Shown here piece by piece: positions 17,649 through 28,105 of a stretch of DNA of 56,865 bases. The translations under genes were made by a program, and so were the position numbers. The notes beneath the pieces are model-generated. The model saw nothing but the letters and a program-made list of their open reading frames with translations. It did not search any database and was not told the DNA's origin. Numbering within the stretch: position 1 is the first letter of the stretch; each line of letters begins with the position of its first letter. Source of the DNA: Acidobacteriota bacterium (lineage in GTDB: Bacteria; Acidobacteriota; Terriglobia; Bryobacterales; Bryobacteraceae); assembly GCA_016871055.1 (NCBI GenBank), contig VFZW01000004.1, positions 1 through 56,865 on the forward strand, given 5' to 3'.

Positions 17649-19237
17649 CGCTGTAGCTCCTTCGGCACCCGCTCCCGATCATGCCCTTCGACCAGCAGCT
17701 TCCACGAAACCGGAACCGTCACGGGCGGATAACAGAGTTTGTCGTTGCAAGCCTGGTAGCGAAATTCGCCGGCAACTTCCAATTCACCCGAAGTCAGCAC
17801 GCGCTGGTTGCCGATCGTAATCTCGCGCGAGATTCGAATCGTCCCCTCATAAGCGGGAACCTTTTGCGGAGAGCCGTAAAGAATCATCTGCTTCGGCACG
17901 GGCCACAAGGCATCCGCCGGTTTGACCGCGGGCGATGGCGCGACAGTCCAACTCACCGGGATAAAATCGGATGGCGCGCCCGGTGCATAGGCATGCAGCC
18001 CGTCCGCTAGAACGGCTTCGATCTCCAACCGAACTCTCTGCCCCGGCTTAACGACAGCCGTACTCGCGCTCGTCGTCAGCTTGATGCGCGGTTTTTCGAT
18101 CGTCGCCCGCGCCGACGGCTGCGGCTGCTGAAACCGCCCGGCCAGTATCGCGGCGACAGTCATGCGTTCGGTGTAGTCGTCTTCGAAGTACTTCGCTTCG
18201 ACAATCCCATTGGTGTTGACGATGAAAAGCCCCGGATGAGGAATGCCTATGGCGAAGCCGGTTGCTTTTTCGTTCAGGATCCCCCAGGCTTGAATCACCT
18301 TCGACTCTGGATCGGAGAGCAGCGGATAGCCGATGTTCTTTCTCTTGGCGAAATGCGCCAGCGCCTCCGGCTTGTCATAGCTCAACGCCGCGATTCCGTA
18401 TCCCAGCTTCCGCACCGCGTCTTGTTGTGTTCCCAACTCCACGAGTTGAGTCTTGCAGTACGGTCACCAATCCGCGGAGCGGATAAACAATACGAATAAA
18501 CCCTTCGGACCGGAGAGCGAACGGAAGTCGCGAATCGTCCCTGTTTGATCGACCGCGGCCAGCGCGGGCGCCTTATCGCCCGGCGCCGGTCCATACCGTT
18601 CGGACAGCGTTGGCGGAGTCGGCGGCAGTTCCTTGATCAGCAGATCTTTGAACTCAACTTGAATGCCAGGACCGCTGTGCACTTGCAAGGCAATGAATCC
18701 GGTCGATGCGATGCCGGACTCCTGTTCGACATACTCCACCGTGCGCTTACCGTTGAGCTCCAGCGTGATGCGGGCGCCGTCGGCGGTGACGACATATTCG
18801 TTCCAGCCGGTTTTGTCGAGACCCGCCAGCGATTCCGGCGTCGCTTGCGCAAGCACCCGTTTTCGCCGCGACTCGTCGTACAAACAGCCCCAGTACTGCT
18901 GGCCGATGTCGGCCTGAAAGCCGGAGACCTCATGCGAATCCGGAACCGGTTTGCTCCGGAACTGAATGCCAGAGTTGCCGGCGCCGTCCTTCAAGCGAAA
19001 CTTCGCTTTCAGCACGAAGTTGCCGTAGGACTTCTTCGTGCGCAGGAAGTCGTTGTACTTCAGACCATTGTGCCGGCCAGTGATGACGCCGTCTTTGACC
19101 GACCAGAGCGCCGCTGTGTCGACTTCGAAAGCGTTGAGCGTCCGCCCGTCAAACAGGGGTTGGAACTCCGACTGCGCCGCAAGTGGCAGACTCAAAAGCG
19201 CCGCGGTCATGAGAGGAATCTTCATCTGTAGAACCAT
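17645..19237 (-). CDS. probable selenoprotein: DUF1080, Sec-containing redoxin and DsbD-alpha-like domains
   Basis: Reading through an in-frame TGA (18466-18464) gives a 530-residue exported protein; a conventional reading gives two separate frames, 19237-18464 and 18442-17645. Residues about 5-20 form a signal peptide. Residues about 22-208 are a DUF1080/3-keto-disaccharide-hydrolase-type lectin-like fold ([23 protein letters not shown]). Residues about 215-385 are an AhpC/TSA-like redoxin ([16 protein letters not shown]) whose motif is [17 protein letters not shown]: the UGA is residue 258 and Cys261 completes U-x-x-C. Residues about 400-525 resemble the DsbD N-terminal alpha domain, with paired Cys in [14 protein letters not shown]. 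Homologous frame continues on both sides of the TGA without a shift, so selenocysteine is a better explanation than decay. The start overlaps the histidine kinase end by 89 nt. Confidence 0.85.
18432..18450 (-). promoter_or_regulatory. candidate bacterial SECIS stem-loop
   Basis: On the minus strand an 8-bp stem (CTCAACTC pairing with GAGTTGGG, one G-U pair) encloses the loop GTG. The apical loop starts 21 nt after the UGA and its first base is G. Bacterial SECIS elements lie inside the coding region just after the UGA, with loop distances of about 16-37 nt and a G at the start of the loop, and bind the SelB elongation factor. The element fits those rules by eye; no folding calculation was made. 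Confidence 0.7.
18464..18466 (-). other. in-frame UGA, predicted selenocysteine codon
   Basis: TGA on the minus strand between TGG (Trp) and CCG (Pro), at the position of the first Cys in the C-x-x-C of redoxins. The downstream frame is in phase and keeps the family sequence. Confidence 0.8.
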
Positions 19238-22200
19238 TATGACCGCTCTTGCCGATTTTATTCCCGGGGTCGCACCATTTCACCAACATTTTTTCGAGTT
19301 CGTCGGCGCGAACCGGCTTAGGCAGGTAATCGTCCCTGCCGGCGGCGACGCAGTTTTCCCGATCGCCCTGCATGGCATTGGCGGTTAACGCGACGATTGG
19401 AACGTGCGCGCCCATCCGGCGTTCGGACTCGCGAATCGATTCGGTCGCCTGGTAGCCGTCCAGTGCGGGCATCTGGCAGTCCATAAGGATCACGTCGAAC
19501 CCGCCTTGCAACGCCGCGGTCACGGCCGTTTCGCCGTCCTTGGCAAGTGTCGCTTCCACGCCAAGTTTTTCCAGCATTCGAAGCGCGACTTTTTGATTGA
19601 CCGCGTTGTCTTCGGCGAGCAGCACCCGAGGCCGCCGGCCGAGCAGCGTCTCTAGTTTTTCCGCCCCCGATACCGCGCGCTGCAGCGCCTCCAGCCCGGA
19701 GCCGGATTTCACATGGAAGAGCTCGGTAAATACGCGCTCCAGATGCGCGATCCGGAACGGGCGCGCAATCGCGGCGGCAACACCGCCCTGCGCTTTAATC
19801 TCCGAAAGTTTGGACCGCTGCCATTGCGCCGCGATGTACACGATCGGAGTGTTCCGCAACGGCGTCAAGCCGTCCCATCCACGCGATTCCACAGCTCGAT
19901 AACTGACGATCGTTGCATCGAAATTGACCCCATCAGGCCGGGCGGTCGAAGGTGTAGCGGTCGAATGCACCTCGGCGCCCAAATGGCGCAGGATCGAGAC
20001 GGCCTGCTCACAAGTGGCCGGCGAAGGATCGACGACAAGAATCGTCTTGCCCGCCAGCGGCGGTTGCTTCGCGATGGAAGATGCCACGACAGGAAGTTCC
20101 GCGCTGAACCAGAACATGCTGCCTTGGCCGGGCGTGCTCTCCAACCCGACGCCGCCGCCCATCATCTCAGCCAGCTTCCGGCAAATCGCCAATCCCAGTC
20201 CTGTTCCGCCATATTTGCGCGCGGTCGAATTGTCGACTTGGCTGAACGACTGAAATAGCCTGTTCTGCGCTTCGACTGGAATGCCAATACCCGTATCGCG
20301 GACCTCGCACCGAACCACGGTGGCGCGCGGAGAAGAAGACTCTACTAACAACCGGATCGTTACGTCGCCGGTTTCGGTGAACTTGATGGCATTGGATGCC
20401 AGGTTAAGAACGATCTGGCGTAGCCGGCCCGGATCGCCCTTCGCCAGCGCGGGTAGCCGTGGATCGAGTATCGCGGTCAGATCGAGGCCTTTGGCCCCAG
20501 CGCGCTCGGCCATCAGGTCGACGACCTCTTCAATCATCTGCCGCGGCGAAAACTCGATCGACTCCAACTCCATCTTGCCCGCTTCAATTTTCGAAAAGTC
20601 GAGAATGTCGTTGATGATCGTCAGCAGCGCCTCGCCCGAAACCCGCACGGTTTCGGCCTGCTCCCGCTGCTCCGGAGTCAGCTCGCTCTCCAACAGCAGC
20701 GAAGTCATTCCGATCACGCCGTTCATCGGGGTCCGGATTTCGTGGCTCATCATCGCAAGGAAATCGCTCTTCGCTTTGTTAGCCAGTTCCGAGGCCTGTA
20801 TCGCCTGAACCAGCGCCTCTTCGAACTGCTTGCGTTCCTCGATCGAAGTGACAGCCCCAACCATCCGCAGCGGCCGACCGTCGGCGCCGCGTTTGACGAC
20901 ACGGCCGCGATCGAGCACCCACCACCAGCCCCAACCCTCGCTTCGCACGCGGTACTCGCACTCGAACGTTTCAATATGGCCCTCCAGGTGCGGAATAAGC
21001 GCCGCCTCCATGCGCGAAACGTCTTCCGGGTGGACCAGACTCAAGTACCGTCCCCGAGGGCCGTTGATGTCCTCTTCATCAACCCCGAACATCGATATCA
21101 ACACTTCCGAACAAACGAATATCCCCGATTCGAGATCCCAATCCCAAGTGCCTTCGCGCGCGCTTTCAAGCGCCAAATGCATCCGCTCCCGCCGCCGATG
21201 CAATTCGGCTTCCTGCGAGCGGCGCCCGGTAATGTCCTCGATCGACCCGACGTAACCGGCGCCTTCGCCCGCGAACTCGACGCGCCTGGCGTGGATCTCG
21301 CACAATACCGTCCAGCCGTCGCCGCGCTCGAGCGATACCTCGGCGAAGAAATTCGCATTTCGTTCGCGCGCATCGGCCCATTGCGCGGCAACCCGTTCAC
21401 GGTCATCCGGCGCAATCGTCTCCAGCCAGCCGGAGCCAAGCAACTCCGTGGTTTGCCGGCCCGTTACCCGCCCGAACACTTCATTGGCGTACACGAACTC
21501 TCCGGTCGCCTTGGTAACGAACATCCCGACAGGCGACGCCTCGAAAATCGTACGAGCACGGCTTAGCGCTTGTTCCACCTCGGCTTTTTTCTTCTTCTCG
21601 CGAAACCCGAGAATGACTATCATGCCCACCGCGGCAAACAACGCCGCGATGGTGAATCGCAGCACCGTCCGGACCGTCTCAATCGACGTATGGAGCCGAC
21701 CGGCCTCCTGTTCGACCGCGACATGGACGCGATAGGATCCGGACCACTCCGACGCGGTGAAAACCCGCTTACCCACCGTGTTTAAGTGACCGGACGAATC
21801 GTTCAACCCTTCACCGAACGGGCGCAACGCGCGCCCGGCAACCGGCGACTCGGCCAGGATTCGGCCGGCGTCGTCGACCAACACGGTCGACTCTTCGCCG
21901 TCGGCCTCGTGCTCGGCGGGCAGGGGCCGGAACGCCATCGTTACTCGCCCCGCCCGCTCTCCGATCTCGGCCGAGACGACGAAGGTGGCTTGGTCGGCGG
22001 GCGACGCCGGCGGAACAACTCCGGTAATCGGTACTCCGGCGGTACGCGCCGTCAACAGATTCTCGTTCTCGGCGACCAACTTCCTTCCGGTTCCATCCAC
22101 GATTTCCCAACACAACGCTTCCCGCGCGCCACCCGTGCCCCGAAGCAGTTTCGCCGCGCTCATTGCATCGCTCGCTTTCACCGCCGCAACGAATTCCGGC

Positions 22201-22418
22201 TTGCCGGCAAGCGAGCGCATGTGGGCTTGTCGCACACTGCACATGCGCTCCAGCTCGAACTTGCTTTCCACGGCCCGCTCATGCAAGGCATGCGCCAACA
22301 CACGGTACAGTTCCGTCTCCACCAGCGCGTATCCGCCGATCGACAATAGCAGCAGCAACACGCCAACGGAAACAAGCAGGGACTCTCGCGATTTCGTGAA
22401 TGGATCTGTCGACAGCAT
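19149..22418 (-). CDS. hybrid sensor histidine kinase with two PAS domains and two receiver domains
   Basis: A 1089-aa membrane kinase. There are two membrane helices (about 14-32 and 252-272) flanking an extracytoplasmic sensor region of about 220 residues. Two PAS/PAC modules follow (about 285-400 and 410-530). The HisKA box has the phospho-acceptor His559 in [16 protein letters not shown]. The ATPase core contains NAIKFT, DTGIGIP and [11 protein letters not shown]. The first receiver (about 790-900) looks degenerate ([13 protein letters not shown]) without a clear phospho-Asp. The second (about 930-1045) is complete with Asp980 in [14 protein letters not shown]. This is the BarA/ArcB-like layout. 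It is divergent from dnaG. The tail after the receiver overlaps the start of the selenoprotein gene by 89 nt. Its signal is unknown. Confidence 0.9.
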   Translation of the reverse strand: MLSTDPFTKSRESLLVSVGVLLLLLSIGGYALVETELYRVLAHALHERAVESKFELERMCSVRQAHMRSLAGKPEFVAAVKASDAMSAAKLLRGTGGAREALCWEIVDGTGRKLVAENENLLTARTAGVPITGVVPPASPADQATFVVSAEIGERAGRVTMAFRPLPAEHEADGEESTVLVDDAGRILAESPVAGRALRPFGEGLNDSSGHLNTVGKRVFTASEWSGSYRVHVAVEQEAGRLHTSIETVRTVLRFTIAALFAAVGMIVILGFREKKKKAEVEQALSRARTIFEASPVGMFVTKATGEFVYANEVFGRVTGRQTTELLGSGWLETIAPDDRERVAAQWADARERNANFFAEVSLERGDGWTVLCEIHARRVEFAGEGAGYVGSIEDITGRRSQEAELHRRRERMHLALESAREGTWDWDLESGIFVCSEVLISMFGVDEEDINGPRGRYLSLVHPEDVSRMEAALIPHLEGHIETFECEYRVRSEGWGWWWVLDRGRVVKRGADGRPLRMVGAVTSIEERKQFEEALVQAIQASELANKAKSDFLAMMSHEIRTPMNGVIGMTSLLLESELTPEQREQAETVRVSGEALLTIINDILDFSKIEAGKMELESIEFSPRQMIEEVVDLMAERAGAKGLDLTAILDPRLPALAKGDPGRLRQIVLNLASNAIKFTETGDVTIRLLVESSSPRATVVRCEVRDTGIGIPVEAQNRLFQSFSQVDNSTARKYGGTGLGLAICRKLAEMMGGGVGLESTPGQGSMFWFSAELPVVASSIAKQPPLAGKTILVVDPSPATCEQAVSILRHLGAEVHSTATPSTARPDGVNFDATIVSYRAVESRGWDGLTPLRNTPIVYIAAQWQRSKLSEIKAQGGVAAAIARPFRIAHLERVFTELFHVKSGSGLEALQRAVSGAEKLETLLGRRPRVLLAEDNAVNQKVALRMLEKLGVEATLAKDGETAVTAALQGGFDVILMDCQMPALDGYQATESIRESERRMGAHVPIVALTANAMQGDRENCVAAGRDDYLPKPVRADELEKMLVKWCDPGNKIGKSGHNGSTDEDSSHDRGAFESATCGAVGVPTPV

Positions 22419-22488
22419 TTCTGTATCCCCTTATCGGCGCGAGGCAATCCGAATTGAGTCAAATCGATCCGCCCCAAGGTGATAATGG

Positions 22489-24216
22489 ATGCTGCCAGTG
22501 GATTTCGCCCAACAACTGAAATCGTCGATCGACATCGTCGCCGTTGTCGGTGAACGGGTACCTCTCAAACGTCGAGGGGCATACTCGTGGGCCGGCCTCT
22601 GCCCATTCCACCAGGAGAAGTCCGGGTCTTTTCACGTTCACCAGGAAAAACAGTTCTACAAGTGCTTCGGTTGCGGCGCCAGCGGCGACGTCATCAAGTT
22701 CGTCATGGAGTATGAGAGCGTCACGTTCATGGAAGCAATCACTTCGCTCTCGGAACGCTATGGCATCCCAATGCCCAAACGTACCGGACACGAAGACGCC
22801 GATCACGCGCTCCGCACCGTTGTGCTCGAAATGCACGAAACCGCGGCCCGTTATTTTGAAGAGACTCTGCGCGGACCCAACGGCGCCGACGCGCGTGGCT
22901 ATCTCGAACGCCGCGGCGTCAACGAAAAACTGGCGCTGGAGTTTCGCCTCGGTTTCGCGGAACGAAGCGGCAATCCGCTCACGAAACTCATGCGCCGCTT
23001 CGGGGAGCCCGCCATGGAGGCTTCCGGACTCTGCAAGAAACGCGACGACGGCAGCTTCTACGACGCCTTTCGCGGCCGCTTAATGTTCCCCATCGCCAAC
23101 GAAAACGGCAAAGTGATCGCCTTCGGCGGCCGGGCCATGTATGAAGGCGACGAACCGAAGTACCTCAACTCGCCCGGATCCCCGATCTATGTGAAAAGCA
23201 ATGTTCTCTATAGCCTGCACAGAGCCAAGGACAAAGGCCGCAAACACGGACGCGTCGTTCTGGTCGAAGGATATATGGATGTGATCGGCGCCTGGTCGGC
23301 CGGCGTCGCCGAGGCCGTCGCGCCTTGCGGAACGGCACTCACCGCTCCGCAGGTGCGCATTCTGAAACGATACGCTCCCATCGCCGTCGTCAACTTCGAC
23401 CCCGACGCCGCCGGCGCCAACGCAACCGAGCGATCGATTCAGTTGCTGCTCGACGAAGGTTTCCGCGTGCGCGTCGCGACACTCGATCAAGGACTCGACC
23501 CGGACGAATACGTCAAGAAAAACGGCGCCGCCGCCTATCGAGAGCGGCTCGACAACGCGCAACCCTATTTCCACTGGCTCGCCGGCCGCGCGCGCGAGCG
23601 CTTCGATATCAAGTCGAGCGAAGGGAAAGTGCAGGCCTTGGAGTTTCTGCTGCCGCGCGTCCGTGAAGTGCGCGATCGCGTTGAGCGCGCGTCGCTCGCC
23701 ACCGAGTTGGCGTCGGTTCTTGGTGTCGAGCAAGGCCTGCTCCTCGAGCAATTCCGCCGCGCCGTTTCCGGCCGCACCGAAGAAAAACTGGAAGCCCCTC
23801 CAGTCATCCTTCCGCCGGCCGAGAAAGTTCTGCTGGAACTCGTGCTGGCCAGCCCTTCGGCGCGCGCGATGGTGATTCCGCGTGTCGGCGGGACGCCGTA
23901 TTTTCAGGAAAGCCCCGCGGCCGAGCTATGGTCCGCACTGGCTTCAAAGACCGAATTCTCCTGGGAGGCGCTGGAAAAACAACTTAGTCCCGCGGGTCTG
24001 ACCCTAATGGCATCCCTAGCTTTTGCCGATCATCAAGGATCCGAACAACAATTGATGGAGCAGACCGAGGCGTGTCTTCAAAAACTTGCCATGGGAGACC
24101 GGAAAACCGCAATGGCGGAGTTGAAGAGGCGTATTCGCGCCGCCGAATCGAGCGGACAGATTATGGAAGCGCTCCAGCTTGCCGAAGAGCTAAACAGGAT
24201 GCAGCGGTCTCAATAG
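22489..24216 (+). CDS. dnaG: DNA primase
   Basis: A 575-aa primase that synthesises RNA primers at the replication fork with DnaB helicase. The N-terminal CHC2 zinc ribbon is complete (Cys38, His41, Cys59, Cys62; CPFH and CFGCGASGD). The catalytic core follows ([20 protein letters not shown]) with the Toprim motifs [13 protein letters not shown] and NFDPDAAG. The C-terminal third is the less conserved helicase-interacting region. The length is usual for the family. It is followed 140 nt later by rpoD on the same strand, the core of the classical macromolecular-synthesis arrangement, here without rpsU in the window. Confidence 0.95.
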   Translation: MLPVDFAQQLKSSIDIVAVVGERVPLKRRGAYSWAGLCPFHQEKSGSFHVHQEKQFYKCFGCGASGDVIKFVMEYESVTFMEAITSLSERYGIPMPKRTGHEDADHALRTVVLEMHETAARYFEETLRGPNGADARGYLERRGVNEKLALEFRLGFAERSGNPLTKLMRRFGEPAMEASGLCKKRDDGSFYDAFRGRLMFPIANENGKVIAFGGRAMYEGDEPKYLNSPGSPIYVKSNVLYSLHRAKDKGRKHGRVVLVEGYMDVIGAWSAGVAEAVAPCGTALTAPQVRILKRYAPIAVVNFDPDAAGANATERSIQLLLDEGFRVRVATLDQGLDPDEYVKKNGAAAYRERLDNAQPYFHWLAGRARERFDIKSSEGKVQALEFLLPRVREVRDRVERASLATELASVLGVEQGLLLEQFRRAVSGRTEEKLEAPPVILPPAEKVLLELVLASPSARAMVIPRVGGTPYFQESPAAELWSALASKTEFSWEALEKQLSPAGLTLMASLAFADHQGSEQQLMEQTEACLQKLAMGDRKTAMAELKRRIRAAESSGQIMEALQLAEELNRMQRSQ

Positions 24217-24302
24217 CGCAAAGGCCGCGACGGCGCGGCGCCACACGGGCGGGTTCCTCGCCCGATGGCCGGGCCGGAGCGAGTCCGTTGTGCCCAAGTT
24301 CG

Positions 24303-24333
24303 TTGAAAGTAGTTCGAAGCGGTGCGATACAAT
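24303..24333 (+). promoter_or_regulatory. possible sigma-70-type promoter for rpoD
   Basis: TTGAAA (24303-24308) and TACAAT (24328-24333) are separated by 19 bases, slightly more than the optimum of 17. If real, it argues for the GTG start at 24359, because the alternative ATG at 24332 lies inside the -10 element. Read by eye only. Confidence 0.3.
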
Positions 24334-24358
24334 GAGGATTCAAAGTGCAGGGGCAGCC

Positions 24359-26086
24359 GTGGCAACGGAAGACAAGATCAGCCGAATCCGAAATCTAGTC
24401 GAAAACGGCAAAGAGAAGGGTTACCTTCTCTATGACGATGTCAGCGACGCGCTCTCTGACGACATCGAATCTCCGGCCGGCATCGAAGAACTGCTTACCG
24501 ACCTAGAAGGCGCGGGCATTGAATTGCTCGTCGACCCAAAGGACGGCGGCTTCGGAATCAAATTCGAAGAGTCCGAAAACGCCGACGACGCAGATGGCGC
24601 CGGTGAGTTCGGCGACAAGACCAACGACCCGGTTCGCATGTATCTGCGCGAAATGGGAACGGTCCCCCTGCTCACCCGGGATGGGGAAATCGAACTGGCG
24701 CGCCGCATCGAAAAGGGACAGAAAAACGTCTCGAAGGCGCTATCTCGTTCGCCCCTGGCGGTCAGAGAACTAGCGCAACTCCGAGAAGACCTGAACACCG
24801 CATCGGTTGCATTGGAAGAGGTGATCATCGCCGGCGAGGAGATCGACGACGCCGCGCTCGATGAAGCGGATTTTGAAGAAGAAGCGCCGCAGACGACCGA
24901 AATTATCCAGTTCTTCGAGGAACTGGACCGGCTCGAAAACAAGGCGGCGCAGACACGCCAACGACTACTCGGAGTTCCCCGTTCCGGAAAACCCAAACAG
25001 TGGCGAGGCCTTCGGATCACACTGCTCCGCACACAAGTCAAGATCAGCCAACTCATCCGGCTCATGCCTTTCGGCGGACCGGTTTGGCGGCGCATCACGA
25101 ACCGCCTCCGCGCCGCCGTCGACTCGCTCCGGCCGTTGGAACTGAAGATCGCCGAAACGCAGCGGCGGATCGAAGACCTGGAAGCGCGGCAGACTGGCGA
25201 CGACCACGGCGCCCAAATCAAGGAACTCCGCCGGGAGATAAAATCGATCTCCGAAAACGTCGAGACCATGGAACGCGAATTCGGCGCGACCTACACCGAC
25301 CTCCGCCGTTCGTTGCAAATCGTCGATCGAGGCGAGGCGGAAGCCGACATCGCCAAAAAGCAACTGATAGAGGCGAATCTGCGCTTGGTCGTTTCGATCG
25401 CCAAACGCTACACAAACCGCGGTCTGCAGTTCCTCGATCTAATCCAGGAAGGCAATATCGGCCTGATGAAGGCCGTCGACAAGTTCGACTACCAGCGCGG
25501 TTACAAGTTCTCCACCTACGCCACTTGGTGGGTACGCCAAGCCATCACACGCGCTATCGCCGACCAGGCCCGCACGATCCGCATCCCCGTGCACATGATC
25601 GAGACGATCAACAAGCTCGTGCGCACGCAGCGCCAATTGCAGCAGGAGATTGGCCGCGAGCCGTCTACCGACGAACTGGCGCGCAAGCTGGAACTGCCCG
25701 TGGGCAAGATCCGTAAGATCATGCGCATCGCCCAGGAGCCGATCTCGCTGGAAACGCCCGTCGGCGAAGAAGACGAGTCGCATCTCGGCGACTTCATCGT
25801 CGACAAGCGCATGGCCTCGCCCGCCGAAGCCGTTATCAATCTCAATCTGCGCGATCAGACCGCGGAAGTGCTGAAGAGCCTGACGCCCCGCGAAGAAAAA
25901 ATCATTAAGATGCGCTTCGGCCTGCAAGACGGCAGCGAACATACGCTCGAAGAGGTCGGCCAGCTCTTCGCCGTCACGCGCGAACGTATCCGGCAAATCG
26001 AAGCGAAGGCGCTGCGCAAGCTTCGCCATCCAAGCCGCTCTCACAGGCTGCGCGCGTTCTTGGAGTCCAACCGCGACCGCGAGTAG
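24359..26086 (+). CDS. rpoD: RNA polymerase primary sigma factor RpoD (sigma-70)
   Basis: A 575-aa housekeeping sigma factor from the GTG at 24359 (preceded by AGGGGC); an ATG at 24332 and a GTG at 24290 are in-frame alternatives. Region 1.1 is at the N-terminus ([16 protein letters not shown]). Region 1.2 is [20 protein letters not shown]. Between about 120 and 310 there is a charged non-conserved region. Region 2 is complete ([45 protein letters not shown]). Region 3 and region 4 follow ([36 protein letters not shown]). The protein directs core polymerase to -10/-35 promoters. Its 3' end overlaps the convergent NadD-like gene by 46 nt. Confidence 0.95.
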   Translation: MATEDKISRIRNLVENGKEKGYLLYDDVSDALSDDIESPAGIEELLTDLEGAGIELLVDPKDGGFGIKFEESENADDADGAGEFGDKTNDPVRMYLREMGTVPLLTRDGEIELARRIEKGQKNVSKALSRSPLAVRELAQLREDLNTASVALEEVIIAGEEIDDAALDEADFEEEAPQTTEIIQFFEELDRLENKAAQTRQRLLGVPRSGKPKQWRGLRITLLRTQVKISQLIRLMPFGGPVWRRITNRLRAAVDSLRPLELKIAETQRRIEDLEARQTGDDHGAQIKELRREIKSISENVETMEREFGATYTDLRRSLQIVDRGEAEADIAKKQLIEANLRLVVSIAKRYTNRGLQFLDLIQEGNIGLMKAVDKFDYQRGYKFSTYATWWVRQAITRAIADQARTIRIPVHMIETINKLVRTQRQLQQEIGREPSTDELARKLELPVGKIRKIMRIAQEPISLETPVGEEDESHLGDFIVDKRMASPAEAVINLNLRDQTAEVLKSLTPREEKIIKMRFGLQDGSEHTLEEVGQLFAVTRERIRQIEAKALRKLRHPSRSHRLRAFLESNRDRE

Positions 26087-26670
26087 AGCCTTTCCACTTC
26101 GGCGTGGATGCGCGCGGGCACCAGATGGCGCCACTCGGCGCCGCAAGCGATCGCCTGTCTCACGGCGGTCGACGACACCTCGTCCCAGTCGGCCTCGATT
26201 GTCTCAACAAAACCGGCCAACGAATCCGGCGGCTGAAACGCTCCATCGCGCGAGGCGGCCAGCAACCGGTATTCGGCAAGTTGCCGTTCGATCGAAGTGG
26301 CCGCATCGTAGCGCCAGGAAACAATTCGCTCGGCGGCATCGCGGCCGCATAGCACCAATGGCGTTTCGATGTTGGCGGCGTACAAGCGCAACTCACGCGC
26401 CATTTCAAGAAAGAGTCCGCCCTCCGATATCGCAACCGCGAATCGCCGATCGCCCGCGGTCAGTCCCGCCAGCATTAGAAGCCGATCGGCGAGGCTGACA
26501 TCGTCGTAGGCCTTGTGCGGAAACGCACGCGGCAGTACGAAGACCACCGCGTCGACGCGATCCAGCGCCGCGATCGCAAGGCCCTCGTGCGCCTTGGTCG
26601 GCGGATGAAAGCTGCCGGGCAACAACGCAACCCGGCGCGCCCCTTCAATCGAACCGGCGAAAAACTCCAC
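26041..26670 (-). CDS. NadD-like nucleotidyltransferase
   Basis: A 209-aa protein of the cytidylyltransferase/NMNAT superfamily. The nucleotide-binding signature is near the start ([20 protein letters not shown], an HxGH-like motif reading TKAH), and the second motif SSTAVRQAI corresponds to ISSTxxR. Such proteins transfer AMP or CMP to a phosphorylated acceptor. The motif departs from canonical NadD (GxFDPxHxGH), so a true nicotinate-mononucleotide adenylyltransferase role is uncertain and no symbol is given. The GTG start overlaps the stop of the upstream Uma2-like gene, so the two are probably cotranscribed. The 3' end runs 46 nt into rpoD on the opposite strand. Confidence 0.7.
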   Translation of the reverse strand: MEFFAGSIEGARRVALLPGSFHPPTKAHEGLAIAALDRVDAVVFVLPRAFPHKAYDDVSLADRLLMLAGLTAGDRRFAVAISEGGLFLEMARELRLYAANIETPLVLCGRDAAERIVSWRYDAATSIERQLAEYRLLAASRDGAFQPPDSLAGFVETIEADWDEVSSTAVRQAIACGAEWRHLVPARIHAEVERLYSRSRLDSKNARSL

Positions 26671-27356
26671 TACTTACGGCGGCGCGCGGCGACCAGTTTC
26701 TTCACAAAGGCGGCGTGCTCAGCCGACTTGACGCCGAGTTCGACGGCGGCCCGCAACGACTTCTTCTTGTTCCACAACGCGTCGGGATCAAGCCAAAGAC
26801 CCGGGAATACTTTCGAACGGAGCAATCCATCCTCGCCCGGTTCGATCTCCTGATACTTCCCGCGCGACAGCGTCCGCCAAACGACTTGTCTCGGATTCAG
26901 TAGCACCGTCAGATACTCGCGTACTCCCGAGCGCCGGTAAAGATCGAGCTTGGTTCCGAGATCGCGCGAAAGGCTCGAACCGCAGATCTCAATGACCAGT
27001 TCGGGCGCGCCCGCGACATAGTCGCCGGCGTCGCGCGACTGGCCGCCACACTCCGGCAGTATGCGTAACGAGATGTCGGGCTGTGGTACGTCACCGGCGC
27101 CCATCACCCACGTCCCTTCCAAACCGCCTTCACAACCCGGCGTAACTGCCGAGTAGTGGGACAACCAATTTGTCACTCCATAATGGATAACGCTATGAGC
27201 ACGGCTCACGGGAGAAGGCATAAGATAAACAACTCCATCAATCAACTCCGCCCGCTTCAGGTCCGGCATCGCCTCCCAACGGCGCAGGAATTCACGGCTG
27301 TCCAGGCGGTCGCCCTCCCGCAGCAGCGGCGGATACGCAATCGCAACACTATGCAT
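26670..27356 (-). CDS. Uma2-family (DUF820) putative endonuclease-fold protein
   Basis: A 228-aa protein from the ATG at 27356 (GGAG ten bases upstream); a GTG at 27374 is also in frame. The core has the PD-(D/E)XK-like pattern of Uma2/DUF820 proteins: AELIDGVVYLMPSP near the start, then VPQPDISLRIL, APELVIEICGSS and KLDLYRRSGVREYLTVLLN. These proteins are expanded in Cyanobacteria, Planctomycetes and Acidobacteriota and their role is unknown; nuclease activity is predicted from the fold only. The C-terminal 30 residues are basic. It overlaps the downstream NadD-like gene by a stop/start junction. Confidence 0.75.
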   Translation of the reverse strand: MHSVAIAYPPLLREGDRLDSREFLRRWEAMPDLKRAELIDGVVYLMPSPVSRAHSVIHYGVTNWLSHYSAVTPGCEGGLEGTWVMGAGDVPQPDISLRILPECGGQSRDAGDYVAGAPELVIEICGSSLSRDLGTKLDLYRRSGVREYLTVLLNPRQVVWRTLSRGKYQEIEPGEDGLLRSKVFPGLWLDPDALWNKKKSLRAAVELGVKSAEHAAFVKKLVAARRRK

Positions 27357-27432
27357 AGTGACGGCTCCAACCACAGATTAACATGTGCATCCGCCGCGCC
27401 ATCGAATTCGTATCGTAGTCTGTAAAGAGAAC

Positions 27433-28101
27433 ATGTTCACCTGGATCTGCCCGAAATGCGGGAACGATGTCCCTCCGTCCTACAGCGATTGCCCGCGTTG
27501 TGCGCCGCCCTCTCCTCCGCCGGCCTCCGAACCGGCAAAGGCGGACTCGCCCGCGCCATCGGCGCCAGTTGTGCAACAAGCGCCCGCGCCAACGCCCGTC
27601 GCCCAACCCACTCAAGTCTACATGTCGCATCCGGAACCAAAGTCCACCGCCCTGCGCGACATCGCCGTCGTGTTCGGTGTAGCCGCGGTCTTACTCGCCG
27701 CGGGCTACTTTGTTTGGAACCGCATGGAGAACGGCGACAAACCGAAAGAAGAAGCCATAACAAAACTGGAGAAACCCGGCGAAGCGCCGAAAGACCATCC
27801 TCTCGCCAAACAAATCGAAGTCACCGGCTTCCGGATTCGTGAACCCAAGCCCGGCCAGGCCGAAGTCAAGATGCTAGTCGTCAATCACAGCGCCGCCGAC
27901 ATCGCCGATCTGCGGATGACGGTCGCTCTCAACGCCAAAGGTACGGCGAAGGAAGTCGCCAACTTCCCGCTGACAGTAAAGCGCCTCGGCTCGTTCGAGT
28001 CCACCGAAGCGTCGGCCAAAATCAAGGTCGCGATGCGAGCCTATGAGCTTCCGGACTGGCAGTTCCTGGAAGCGAAGCTGTTGGTCCAGGCGCCCGAGTA
28101 A
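27433..28101 (+). CDS. zinc-ribbon membrane protein of unknown function
   Basis: A 222-aa protein. It begins with a two-CxxC zinc ribbon (CPKC, CPRC; residues 6-23), followed by a Pro/Ala-rich linker to about residue 70. One membrane helix (about 75-95; DIAVVFGVAAVLLAAGYFVW) precedes a charged segment. The C-terminal domain (about 130-222) is a small beta domain (EVTGFRIREPKPGQAEVKML) like those proposed to sit outside the membrane in DUF2393/FxLYD-type proteins. The ATG at 27433 fits the zinc ribbon as the natural N-terminus. It is divergent from the Uma2-like gene and ends 4 nt before the convergent glycosyltransferase gene. No function is assigned. Confidence 0.65.
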   Translation: MFTWICPKCGNDVPPSYSDCPRCAPPSPPPASEPAKADSPAPSAPVVQQAPAPTPVAQPTQVYMSHPEPKSTALRDIAVVFGVAAVLLAAGYFVWNRMENGDKPKEEAITKLEKPGEAPKDHPLAKQIEVTGFRIREPKPGQAEVKMLVVNHSAADIADLRMTVALNAKGTAKEVANFPLTVKRLGSFESTEASAKIKVAMRAYELPDWQFLEAKLLVQAPE

Positions 28102-28105
28102 ACCC

